Source: Herbiconiux daphne (GTDB taxonomy: Bacteria > Actinomycetota > Actinomycetes > Actinomycetales > Microbacteriaceae). From it: a DNA stretch of 64,000 bases. A model generated the notes under the pieces. That model was not told the origin of the DNA, made no database searches, and saw nothing but the letters and a program-made list of their open reading frames with translations. Of this stretch, positions 32,124 through 39,953 are shown in pieces. Location of the stretch: the NCBI RefSeq assembly GCF_024979295.1, contig NZ_JANLCJ010000003.1:1-64000 (forward strand). Direction: 5' to 3'. Within the stretch, counting starts at the first letter, position 1, and each line of letters starts with the position of its first letter. The position numbers and the translations under genes were made by a program.

Positions 32124-33606
32124 CGGTCGCACCTTCCGTCTCGTAACGGGCCTTCCAGGCCGCGTTCATCGGATAGAGCCCATCGACCGGCTCGCCCTCG
32201 GCCACCCGTGCCGCGATGAACTCCTCCTCGCGCTCCTGCGCGATCGCCGCCTCGACGACCTCGTCGACCAGGTGCGGCGGAATCACCAGCACGCCGTCGT
32301 CGTCGCCGACGATCACGTCGCCGGGCTGGACGGCGGCGCCGCCGCAGGCGATCGTGACGTCGACGTCCCACGGCACGTGCCGGCGCCCGAGCACGGCGGG
32401 ATGACCGCCCTGGGAATAGGCCGGCAGACCGAGGGCGGTCACGGCCGCGATGTCACGGATGCCGCCGTCGGTCACGATCCCCGCGGCCCCGCGCACCTTC
32501 GCCCGCAGCGCCAGGATGTCGCCGACCGTGCCGGTCGACGCCTCTCCCCGCGCGTCGATGACGAGCACATCGCCCGAGTTCAGACCGTCGAACGCCCGCT
32601 TCTGCGCGTTGAACCCTCCCCCGTGCGAGGCGAACAGATCCGGCCGGGCCGGGATGAAACGCAGGGTGCGAGCGCGCCCGATCAGGCGCACGCCCGGCAG
32701 GATGGGCCGAACGCCGTCGATGCTCGTGTCGTCGAAGCCGCGCTTGCGCAACTGCGAACTGAGCGTCGCCGTGGCGACCGACGCGAGCTTCGCCCGGCGT
32801 TCGTCGGTGAGCTGCCAGGCCGGCGCGAGGCCCGCCGCCTCGGCGCTCCCCCACGCCTCGGCGCGCTGCTGGTCGTCGACCACCGGTGCTGCGCCGAACG
32901 CACCCGGCACCGACGTTCCGTCGACCACGCGGGTGATCAGGCGTCCGGTGCTGGGTGAGCCCGCGGCATCCGGAGCGTCGACCTCGACCTCGACGGTCTG
33001 ACCCGGCCCGACCACGCTCGAGCCCGCGGGCGTGCCGGTGAGGATGACGTCGCCCGGCTCGAGCGTGATGAGCTGCGACAGATCGGCCACGAGCTGGTCG
33101 AACGGGAACACCAGGGTCGCCGTGGAGTCGTCTTGAACGACCACGCCGTCGACCCAGGTGCGGATGCGCAGACCGGCGGGATCGATCGATCGGGCGTCGA
33201 TCACCACGGAGCCGAGGGGCGTGAACCCGTCCCCTCCCTTGGAGCGGAGGTTCGACCCCTTGTCGGCGAGGCGCAGGTCGTAGACCCCGAAGTCGTTCGC
33301 GGCCGTGACGCCCCGCACGTGCGACCAGGCGGACGCCCGGTCGACGCCGCGGGCCGCGCGCCCGATGACGAGCGCGATCTCGCCCTCGAAGGCGAGCAGC
33401 TCGGTGCCCACCGGGCGCTCGATCTCACCGCTGCCGCTGACCGAGGTGGAGGGCTTGAGGAAATAGGAGGGCTGAGCCGGGGTGCGCCCACGCTGCGCGA
33501 TGCGGCTCGGATAATTGAGGTGCAGCGCGATCACCTTGCCGGGACGGTCGGCTCCGGCCGGGTCGTAGTGCGATAGCGTCTCCGACGACACTTCTTCGTA
33601 CGTCAT
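32113..33606 (-). CDS. hpaG: FAH-family isomerase/decarboxylase fused to an RraA-like domain
   Basis: 497 residues from ATG 33606. Residues 1 to about 240 are a fumarylacetoacetate-hydrolase-type domain with the metal-binding FEGEIALVIG and the GDVILTGTPAG motif. Residues of about 270-490 are an RraA-like domain (DVLVIDARGEASTGTVGDILALRAKVRGAAGIVTDGGIRD), a family including HMG/CHA aldolases and oxaloacetate decarboxylases. Enterobacterial HpaG has two FAH halves that decarboxylate and isomerise 5-oxo-pent-3-ene-1,2,5-tricarboxylate; here the second half is replaced by an RraA domain, which may supply the decarboxylase. No Shine-Dalgarno is visible and a -10-like sequence lies very close, so the mRNA may have a very short or no leader (GTG at 33612 is in frame). 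Confidence 0.85.
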   Translation of the reverse strand: MTYEEVSSETLSHYDPAGADRPGKVIALHLNYPSRIAQRGRTPAQPSYFLKPSTSVSGSGEIERPVGTELLAFEGEIALVIGRAARGVDRASAWSHVRGVTAANDFGVYDLRLADKGSNLRSKGGDGFTPLGSVVIDARSIDPAGLRIRTWVDGVVVQDDSTATLVFPFDQLVADLSQLITLEPGDVILTGTPAGSSVVGPGQTVEVEVDAPDAAGSPSTGRLITRVVDGTSVPGAFGAAPVVDDQQRAEAWGSAEAAGLAPAWQLTDERRAKLASVATATLSSQLRKRGFDDTSIDGVRPILPGVRLIGRARTLRFIPARPDLFASHGGGFNAQKRAFDGLNSGDVLVIDARGEASTGTVGDILALRAKVRGAAGIVTDGGIRDIAAVTALGLPAYSQGGHPAVLGRRHVPWDVDVTIACGGAAVQPGDVIVGDDDGVLVIPPHLVDEVVEAAIAQEREEEFIAARVAEGEPVDGLYPMNAAWKARYETEGATDGQ

Positions 33607-33612
33607 GACCAC

Positions 33613-33624
33613 ATCGTATACGAT
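33613..33624. promoter_or_regulatory. Palindromic operator in the hpaG-hpaH divergent promoter
   Basis: ATCGTATACGAT is a perfect 12-bp palindrome in a 56-bp divergent spacer. It overlaps possible -10 elements for both directions (TAAGAT at 33624-33629 for hpaH; complement of 33620-33625 for hpaG). The GTATAC core resembles operators of FCD-type GntR repressors. A 10/12 copy occurs upstream of the transporter gene. Confidence 0.65.
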
Positions 33625-33662
33625 AAGATCGATGATGCAACCCGAGGAGAGACGAGGACGTC

Positions 33663-34448
33663 ATGCTCGATGAGGACACGATCGCGAGGATCGCCGACGA
33701 ATTGGTCGACGCGGCGCGCAGCCGCACCCCGGTTCCCCGCCTGACCGCTCGCTACCCCGATATGACCGTCGACGACTCCTATGCCGTGCAGTCGCTCTGG
33801 CGCTCGCGCAACGAGGCGGCCGGGCGCACGCTCGTCGGCCACAAGATCGGCCTCACCTCGAAGGCGATGCAGGCGGCGACCGGCATCACCGAGCCCGACT
33901 ACGGAGTCATCTTCGATGACATGGTGCTCGAGACCGGGAGTGTGCTCGACTGGGGCGTCTACACGCACCCGCGCGTCGAGGTGGAACTGGCGTTCCGGCT
34001 GAAGAGCGACCTGCGCGGGCCGGGCGTCACGACGCTCGATGTGCTCGCCGCGACCGATTACGTGGTGCCGGCCCTCGAGGTGCTCGATTCGCGCATCGAG
34101 ATGGAGGGTCGCACGATCGTCGACACGATCAGCGACAACGCCGCGATGGGCGTGATGGTCGTCGGCGGGCGCGCGGTGCATCCCGACGACATCGACCTGC
34201 GCTGGGCCGGAGCGATGCTCTACCGCAACGAAGGCATCGAGGAGACGGGCCTGGCGGGCGGGGTGCTGAACAACCCGGCATCCGGTGTCGCCTGGCTGGC
34301 GAACAAGCTCGCGGCCCACGACGACGGATTGCGGGCCGGCGAGCTCATCCTCTCCGGGTCGTTCACGAGACCGATGTGGGTCTTCGCGGGAGATTCGGTG
34401 TTCGCCGACTACGGGCCCCTGGGAGTGGTGACATGCCGCTTCGCCTGA
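33663..34448 (+). CDS. hpaH: 2-oxo-hept-4-ene-1,7-dioate hydratase
   Basis: 261 residues from ATG 33663, with GAGGAGAGA upstream. It adds water to 2-oxohept-4-ene-1,7-dioate to give 4-hydroxy-2-oxoheptanedioate. Family features: GHKIGLTSKAMQAATGITEPDYGVIFDDM, the metal-ligand run HPRVEVELAF, and the C-terminal GELILSGSFTRP. It opens the plus-strand half of the cluster and overlaps hpaI by 16 bp. Confidence 0.93.
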   Translation: MLDEDTIARIADELVDAARSRTPVPRLTARYPDMTVDDSYAVQSLWRSRNEAAGRTLVGHKIGLTSKAMQAATGITEPDYGVIFDDMVLETGSVLDWGVYTHPRVEVELAFRLKSDLRGPGVTTLDVLAATDYVVPALEVLDSRIEMEGRTIVDTISDNAAMGVMVVGGRAVHPDDIDLRWAGAMLYRNEGIEETGLAGGVLNNPASGVAWLANKLAAHDDGLRAGELILSGSFTRPMWVFAGDSVFADYGPLGVVTCRFA

Positions 34449-35308
34449 GCCCTGATGACGGATTCGCCGCCTCGCTGGCGGCGCAGAACCGGCCCCTGGC
34501 CGGCATGTGGGTCTGTAGCGGCAGCCCGCTGATCGCGGAGCTCTGCGCCGGGTCGGGGCTCGACTGGCTGCTGATCGACGCCGAGCACAGCCCGAACGGC
34601 CTCGAGTCGCTGCTCGCGCAGTTGCAGGCGGTGCACGGCTACCCGGTGCTGCCGGTGCTGCGTCCGCCGGTGCTCGACCCGGTGCTGATCAAGCAGTATC
34701 TCGATCTCGGGGCGCAGACCCTGCTCATTCCGATGGTCGACACGGCCGAACTCGCCGAACTGGCGGTGCGGAGCGTGCACTACCCACCCCGCGGCATCCG
34801 CGGCGTCGGCTCGGCGCTCGCGCGGGCCTCGCGGTGGAACCGTGTCGACGGCTACCTCGACACGGCCGCCCAGCGCATCTCGGTGATCGTGCAGATCGAG
34901 TCGGCGGAGGGGGTCTCGAACATCGACGACATCGTCGCCGTCGACGGCCTGGCGGGCATCTTCCTCGGGCCCTCCGACCTCGCCGCCTCGATGGGCCTGC
35001 TCGGGCAGCAGGAGCATCCCGACGTCATCGCCGCGGTCGAGCACTGCATCACGGTCGCGCGGGAGCACGGCGTTCCGGCGGGCGTGAATGCCTTCGCCGA
35101 GCCGATCGCCCGGCGCTACCTCGACGCCGGCGCCTCGTTCGTGCTCGTCGGGGCCGACGTCGCGCTGCTCGCGCGCGCCTCGGAGGCGCTCGCGCTGCGT
35201 TACGTGCCGGCCACCGACGAGGGCACTGACGAGAGCACCGGCCAGAGCACCGGCCAGTGGACCGACGAGGGCACCGACCCCGCCTCCGGCACCCGCAGCA
35301 GCTACTGA
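34433..35308 (+). CDS. hpaI: 4-hydroxy-2-oxoheptanedioate aldolase
   Basis: 291 residues from ATG 34433, inside the end of hpaH. A class II, metal-dependent HpcH/HpaI aldolase that splits 4-hydroxy-2-oxoheptanedioate into pyruvate and succinate semialdehyde. Motifs: WLLIDAEHSPN, the base and metal residues in IVQIESAEGVSNIDDI, and GIFLGPSDLAASMG. After the catalytic barrel (ends about residue 262) there is an unusual Thr/Asp/Gly/Ser-rich tail (DEGTDESTGQSTGQW), encoded by 12-bp repeats, not needed for the fold. Confidence 0.93.
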   Translation: MPLRLSPDDGFAASLAAQNRPLAGMWVCSGSPLIAELCAGSGLDWLLIDAEHSPNGLESLLAQLQAVHGYPVLPVLRPPVLDPVLIKQYLDLGAQTLLIPMVDTAELAELAVRSVHYPPRGIRGVGSALARASRWNRVDGYLDTAAQRISVIVQIESAEGVSNIDDIVAVDGLAGIFLGPSDLAASMGLLGQQEHPDVIAAVEHCITVAREHGVPAGVNAFAEPIARRYLDAGASFVLVGADVALLARASEALALRYVPATDEGTDESTGQSTGQWTDEGTDPASGTRSSY

Positions 35309-35343
35309 ACCGCGCTCGTTCAGCGCGTAGACTCGGAGCGTCC

Positions 35344-35436
35344 GGTCGGTGACGCCGACCTGTGCTCGAAAAATGGGCACGAAGCGGAGGCGACCGCCCT
35401 GCGAGACACATACGGCATCCTCCCGTCACTGTCTCG
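35344..35436 (+). promoter_or_regulatory. Candidate structured leader RNA of the ThDP enzyme gene
   Basis: Four consecutive hairpins can be drawn: 35344-35349 with 35355-35360 (6 bp); 35362-35367 with 35375-35380 (6 bp, one G-U, A-rich loop GAAAAAT); 35384-35387 with 35394-35397 (4 bp); and 35402-35408 with 35430-35436 (7 bp) enclosing 35412-35415 with 35423-35426. The last one ends one base before the AAAGG ribosome site of the gene at 35449. I recognise no known riboswitch; the TPP thi box is absent. Confidence 0.4.
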
Positions 35437-35448
35437 AAAGGCTCCCCC

Positions 35449-37101
35449 ATGCCCACCGTCTCGGCGCACGTCGCGCACACCCTCGCCCGCTCGGTCGATC
35501 ACGTCTTCGGGGTGATGGGCAACGGCAACGCCTACTTCCTCGACGCGCTCGAGCGCGAGACGCCGGTGGGCTACACCGCCGTTCGCCACGAGGCCGGCGC
35601 GGTCGTGGCCGCCGACGCCTACCACCGGGCGAGCGGCCGGCTCGCCGCCGGCACCGCGACCTACGGCGCCGGGTTCACCAACACCCTCACGGCGCTCGCC
35701 GAGGCCGTGCAGGCGCAGGTGCCCCTCGTGCTCGTGGTCGGCGACGAGCCCACCTCCGGTCCTCGTTCGTGGGACGTCGACCAGATCGCCCTCGCCTCGG
35801 CGGTCGGTGCCCGCACCTACACGGTGGGGCGAACGGATGCCGCCGCCACCACGGTGATCGCCGTCGAGCACGCCCTGACCTACCGCGTGCCGACCGTGCT
35901 CGCCATCCCCTACGACGTGGCCACCGTCGAAGCGGGCCCGGTGCCGAGCACCACGGCGCCCAGGCTGCCCGAGCCGCTCGCCCCCGTCGGCGCGTTCGCC
36001 GAGGGTTCTCTGCGTGAGCTCGCCGCGGCGCTCGCCGGCGCCGAGCGCCCGTTGCTGCTCGCCGGGCGCGGGGCCTGGGTGGCCGGAGCCGGCCCCGCTC
36101 TCGGCGCCCTGGCCGACGCCACCGGCGCGCTCACCGCGTCGACCGCACTCGGCCGCGGGGTCTTTCCCGACACCGCTCATGATCTCGGGGTGACCGGGGG
36201 CTTCGGCGCCGACCGGGCGATGGAGCTGATCGCCCAGGCCGACGTGGCCGTCGTGTTCGGCGCGTCGCTCAACCAGTTCACCATGCGCTTCGGCGCGCTC
36301 TTCTCGCCCGGCACGCGGGTGTTCCAGGTCGATGTCGCGCCCACGGCCACCCACGCCCACGTCGGCGGCTACATCCGGGGCGACGCGGCGGTGGTGGCGG
36401 GCGCCCTGGTGACCGCGCTCGAGGCGGCAGGGTCGACGCCGAGCGGATGGCGCGACACGGTCGATCTGGCCGGCGTCGACCACCGGCATCCGGGCGAAGC
36501 CCTCGCCCCCGACGGCCGGCTCGACCCGCGATCGGCGGCGCGGCGCATCGGCAAGCTGCTGCCGGCCGACCGGGTCGTCGTCTCTGACGGCGGCCACTTC
36601 ATCGGCTGGGCCAACATGTACTGGCCGGTGGCGGCGCCCGACCGGATGCTCATGGTCGGCACCGCCTACCAGTCGATCGGTCTCGGGTTCGCCAGCGTGC
36701 CCGGCGCCGCCATCGCGAAGCCCGAGTCGACCGTCGTGCTGACGACCGGAGACGGCGGCGGACTGATGGCCCTGGCCGACCTCGAGACCGCCGTGCGGGT
36801 GGCCGGCGGACGCGGTCTCGCCGTGGTCTGGAACGACGCCGCTTACGGCGCCGAGGTGAACCTCTACGGTCTGAAGGGACTCGCCGACGGGCCGATGCGC
36901 ATTCCCGAGGTCGACTTCGCCGCGCTGGCGGCGGCGGTGGGCGCCCTCGGCATCGTGGTGCGCACCCTCGACGACCTCGACGCGCTCGCCACCTGGGCGG
37001 CACGTCCCGCTGCCGATCGCCCGTTCCTGTTGCTCGACCTCCGCATCTCGGCCGATGTGCTCTCGCCGCACCAGGAGGAGATCATCCGCGTCAACTCCTG
37101 A
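35449..37101 (+). CDS. Thiamine diphosphate-dependent enzyme of unknown substrate
   Basis: 550 residues from ATG 35449, with AAGG upstream. It has the domain order of acetolactate-synthase-type ThDP enzymes: PYR domain with the activating Glu (AVRHEAGAVVAADAY, E48), a central domain (LLLAGRGAWVAGAG; VVFGASLNQF), and a PP domain with the ThDP motif GDGGGLMALADLETAV ending WNDAAYGAEV. The usual NN of the motif is ND, as in some 2-oxoacid decarboxylases. It is not a standard hpa gene. An aryl-pyruvate or aryl-glyoxylate decarboxylase or a carboligase serving the aromatic pathway is conceivable, but the substrate cannot be read from the sequence. It is 140 bp from hpaI and has its own structured leader. 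Confidence 0.8.
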   Translation: MPTVSAHVAHTLARSVDHVFGVMGNGNAYFLDALERETPVGYTAVRHEAGAVVAADAYHRASGRLAAGTATYGAGFTNTLTALAEAVQAQVPLVLVVGDEPTSGPRSWDVDQIALASAVGARTYTVGRTDAAATTVIAVEHALTYRVPTVLAIPYDVATVEAGPVPSTTAPRLPEPLAPVGAFAEGSLRELAAALAGAERPLLLAGRGAWVAGAGPALGALADATGALTASTALGRGVFPDTAHDLGVTGGFGADRAMELIAQADVAVVFGASLNQFTMRFGALFSPGTRVFQVDVAPTATHAHVGGYIRGDAAVVAGALVTALEAAGSTPSGWRDTVDLAGVDHRHPGEALAPDGRLDPRSAARRIGKLLPADRVVVSDGGHFIGWANMYWPVAAPDRMLMVGTAYQSIGLGFASVPGAAIAKPESTVVLTTGDGGGLMALADLETAVRVAGGRGLAVVWNDAAYGAEVNLYGLKGLADGPMRIPEVDFAALAAAVGALGIVVRTLDDLDALATWAARPAADRPFLLLDLRISADVLSPHQEEIIRVNS

Positions 37102-37116
37102 CGGGCACCCGATCGT

Positions 37117-37188
37117 CGCGGTCACGACCGGACGGGAATCTCCGCGGTCACGACCGGGCGGGGATCTGCGCGGTCACGACCGGGCGGG
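37117..37188. repeat. 26-bp tandem repeat, nearly three units, at a convergent gene end
   Basis: Units start CGCGGTCACGACCGG at 37117, 37143 and 37169, the third one partial. It lies between the ThDP enzyme and the convergent hydroxylase gene; the last unit supplies the hydroxylase stop codon (37174-37176). Confidence 0.8.
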
Positions 37189-39075
37189 CTCGAGCAGCGC
37201 GCCGGCGAAGAAGCGGGCCAGTTCGTCGGTCGCGGTGAACGGCAGCACATGCGCGACGTACTGGTCGGGGCGCACCACCACGACGCATCCGGAGTCGCGG
37301 TCGACGCCTCGGAGGTCGAACACGTCGTCTCCGGGCGCCGCGGCGTAGACCTTCTCGTAGTCGATCAGGCCGAACGGGCCCGTGCGGGGCAGGAAGATCG
37401 GCGGCACGGCCGTGATGTCGACATCGACGTGCGCCTGGGGGTACACGACCTTCACGTCGAAGAGCGCGTCGAGGTCGGAGCCAGCGGGAGTGAAGGTGAC
37501 GACCGGCGACTGGGGTGAGGTCGCGAGCCAGTCGGCCCAGTGCTCGAACACCGGGTCGCCATCCGCCGTGCCGGCGCCGGCGCCGGGGAACGCATAGAGC
37601 CGCCAGCGGCCGTCGGCCCGGTGGTGGTGGCCGAGCTGCACCGGATTGGCGTCGGCCACCCGCACGACGGGCGCCGACTTGAAGCGCTTGCCGATCGGAA
37701 AGCCGGTCGCCCTCCGCTGGTGCGTCGCCTCACCGATGAGCATCGACGGCGGGTACTCGGTCATGAAACCCGCCGGGAATTCGGCGGTGCGCACATAGAA
37801 CTCGCCGAGCTCTTTCGGGTTCTCGAACTCCTCGGGCTTCTTCGCCATGAGCGTCGACCATTCGCGGTCGAAGTCGATCAGGTTCTTCGCGATCACCTGG
37901 CGTTCGGCGGAGTAGGTGTCGAGCAGGCGCTCGGGCGCCCGCCCGGTGAGCACGTGGGCGAGCTTCCAGCCGAGGTTGAATCCGTCCTGCATCGAGACGT
38001 TCATGCCCTGGCCGGCCTTGGCGCTGTGGGTGTGGCAGGCGTCGCCGGTGATGAACACGCGCGGCGACCGGCCGGGCTCGCCCGCGGGAACGTCGTCGAA
38101 CTTGTCGGTGAGGCGGTGGCCGACCTCGTAGACGCTGTACCACGCGACATCCTTCACGTCGAGCGTGTAGGGGTGCAGGATGTCGTTCGCCTTCGCGATC
38201 GCCGTCTCGACCGTGGTGTGGCGCACGGCGCCGTTGTCGCCCGGCGCCACCTCGCCGAGATCGACGTACATGCGGAACAGATGGCCGCCCTCGCGCGGGA
38301 TGTGCAGGATGCTGCCCGCCTGCGACTGGATGGCGCACTTGGTGCGGATGTCGGGGAAGTCGGTGACGGCGAGCGTGTCCATCACGGCCCAGGCGTGGGC
38401 CGCGGAGGCGCCGACGAGAGTGCGGCCGATCGACTCGCGCACGCCGCTGCGGGCGCCGTCGCAGCCCACGACGTATTTGGCGTGCACCCGCCGCTCCCGT
38501 CCTTCGTGGGGGCCCGTTGTCTCGCGCAGGGTGACCTCGACGGGGTGGTCGCCGTCTGGTGCGATCTCAAGCGCGACGAATTCGAGCCCGTAGTCGGGCA
38601 CCAGGCGCGAGGGTGACGCGCGCATCACCTCGGCGAAGTAGTCGAGCACCCGGGCCTGGTTGACGATGAGGTGGGGGAACTCGCTCACTCCGGTGGCGTC
38701 GTCGACCGCTCGGTCGGTGCGCACGATCTTCGACGGGTCGGCGGCATCCGGGCCCCAGAAGCACATCTCGGTGATGCGATAGGCCTCGTCGATGATGCGG
38801 CCCGCGAACCCGAACGCCTGGAACGTCTCGACGCTGCGGGCCTGGATGCCGTCGGCCTGCCCGATGGCGAGCCGGCCGGGGCGGCGCTCGACGAGGCGGG
38901 TGGTGATGTCGGGGAACTGCGACAGCTGCGCGGCGAGGATCATTCCCGCCGGACCGGCGCCGACGATGAGCACGTCGACCTCGTCGGGCAGCTCCTCGGG
39001 TCGGTCGAGGCCGGTGCCGGAGGCGGGGCTCACCCGTGGGTCGCCCGAGACGTAGCCGTGGTGGTGGAACTGCAT
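37174..39075 (-). CDS. FAD-dependent aromatic monooxygenase (3-hydroxybenzoate 4-monooxygenase-like)
   Basis: 633 residues. A group A flavoprotein hydroxylase: FAD-binding GxGxxG (VLIVGAGPAGMILAAQLSQ, about residues 35-53), the DG motif (VVGCDGARSGVRESIG), and the second FAD motif GDACHTHSAKAGQGMNVSMQDGFNLGWKL, plus a thioredoxin-like C-terminal domain typical of phenol hydroxylase and MobA relatives. The start MQFHHHGYVSGDPRV is characteristic of MobA-like actinobacterial proteins. It would hydroxylate a phenolic ring next to an OH group. As no HpaBC-type hydroxylase is in this window, it may make homoprotocatechuate from a hydroxyphenylacetate, or protocatechuate from 3-hydroxybenzoate. It is divergent from the IclR gene. 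Confidence 0.85.
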   Translation of the reverse strand: MQFHHHGYVSGDPRVSPASGTGLDRPEELPDEVDVLIVGAGPAGMILAAQLSQFPDITTRLVERRPGRLAIGQADGIQARSVETFQAFGFAGRIIDEAYRITEMCFWGPDAADPSKIVRTDRAVDDATGVSEFPHLIVNQARVLDYFAEVMRASPSRLVPDYGLEFVALEIAPDGDHPVEVTLRETTGPHEGRERRVHAKYVVGCDGARSGVRESIGRTLVGASAAHAWAVMDTLAVTDFPDIRTKCAIQSQAGSILHIPREGGHLFRMYVDLGEVAPGDNGAVRHTTVETAIAKANDILHPYTLDVKDVAWYSVYEVGHRLTDKFDDVPAGEPGRSPRVFITGDACHTHSAKAGQGMNVSMQDGFNLGWKLAHVLTGRAPERLLDTYSAERQVIAKNLIDFDREWSTLMAKKPEEFENPKELGEFYVRTAEFPAGFMTEYPPSMLIGEATHQRRATGFPIGKRFKSAPVVRVADANPVQLGHHHRADGRWRLYAFPGAGAGTADGDPVFEHWADWLATSPQSPVVTFTPAGSDLDALFDVKVVYPQAHVDVDITAVPPIFLPRTGPFGLIDYEKVYAAAPGDDVFDLRGVDRDSGCVVVVRPDQYVAHVLPFTATDELARFFAGALLEPARS

Positions 39076-39107
39076 GGGCTTTCCTCACGTGTCGTCATTG
39101 ACGGAAT

Positions 39108-39133
39108 GTGTTCGTTTATCGAACACTGTGTTC
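39108..39133. promoter_or_regulatory. Triple half-site operator between hydroxylase and IclR genes
   Basis: GTGTTCG (39108-39114) and CGAACAC (39120-39126) form an inverted repeat with a five-base spacer, followed one base later by another GTGTTC (39128-39133), so that 39121-39133 is itself a palindrome. Three half-sites, two inverted and one direct, resemble the operators of IclR-family PobR and PcaU. The adjacent IclR gene is the likely binder. Confidence 0.65.
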
Positions 39134-39187
39134 TACTATGGGTTCGATGCTAACCCGACCCGGTTCCGATCTGCAACGGAGTGACTC

Positions 39188-39925
39188 ATGACGACGAGCC
39201 CGAGCCCGAGCCCGATCGATGCTTCCGCGGCATCCGGACCGGCCTCCCAGACGCTGAGCCGCGGCATCCGGGTGCTGGAGCAGCTCGCCGACGCCCGGCG
39301 GGCCCTCACCATCGACGAGATCGCCGCGCGCCTCTCGGTGCACCGGTCGGTGGCGTACCGGCTGATCCGCACCCTCGAGGCGCACGGCCTCGTCGAGCGG
39401 GATGCCGCCGGGCGCCTGGTGCTCGGGGCGCGGCTCGCGGCGCTCGCCGCCGGGGTCGCGCGCGACCTGCACGCCGAGGCCCTGCCCGAACTCACGGCGG
39501 CCGCGAACGATCTCGGCATGACCTGCTTCCTCGTGGTGCTCGACCACGAGGAGTGCGTGACGCTCGCGAGCGTCGAGCCGCGGCATGCCGTGGCGGCCGT
39601 GGCGCAGAGGCCGGGCACGCGGCATCCGGTGACCGTGGGGGCGCCCGGCAAGGCGATCCTGACCCAGGTGCCGGCCGGTGCGTGGCCTCCAGATGCCGGC
39701 ACAGGGCTCGCGGGCGAGGTGCACGAGGCCGCGGTGCGGGGCTGGGCCGAGAGTCAGAACGAGGTCATCCCGAGCCTGCACGCGGTCGCCGTGCCGCTCG
39801 TGCTGCGCGGCCGCGCCCCCGCAGCGCTCGCGGCCGTCTACCTGCCGACGGGCACTGAGGCGGCGTCGGTGGCCGAACGGCTGGCGCGGTCGGCGACGGC
39901 CATTCGCGACGCGCTCGGCGGATGA
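39188..39925 (+). CDS. IclR family transcriptional regulator
   Basis: 245 residues from ATG 39188. The N-terminal winged helix (QTLSRGIRVLEQLADARRALTIDEIAARLSVHRSVAYRLIRTLEAHGLV) is followed by an IclR effector domain (LTAAANDLGMTCFLVVLDHEECVTLASVE; TVGAPGKAIL; VAVPLVLRGRAPAALAAVYLP). IclR proteins often govern aromatic catabolism. Divergent from the hydroxylase gene with a triple half-site between them, it probably controls that gene and itself. Confidence 0.9.
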   Translation: MTTSPSPSPIDASAASGPASQTLSRGIRVLEQLADARRALTIDEIAARLSVHRSVAYRLIRTLEAHGLVERDAAGRLVLGARLAALAAGVARDLHAEALPELTAAANDLGMTCFLVVLDHEECVTLASVEPRHAVAAVAQRPGTRHPVTVGAPGKAILTQVPAGAWPPDAGTGLAGEVHEAAVRGWAESQNEVIPSLHAVAVPLVLRGRAPAALAAVYLPTGTEAASVAERLARSATAIRDALGG

Positions 39926-39953
39926 GGGCCGAGCGCGTCGCCGTGGCGCCGGC

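Noticed and set aside
35344..35436. TPP riboswitch for the ThDP enzyme
   Set aside because: The conserved thi-box sequences are not present; only an unassigned structured leader is claimed.
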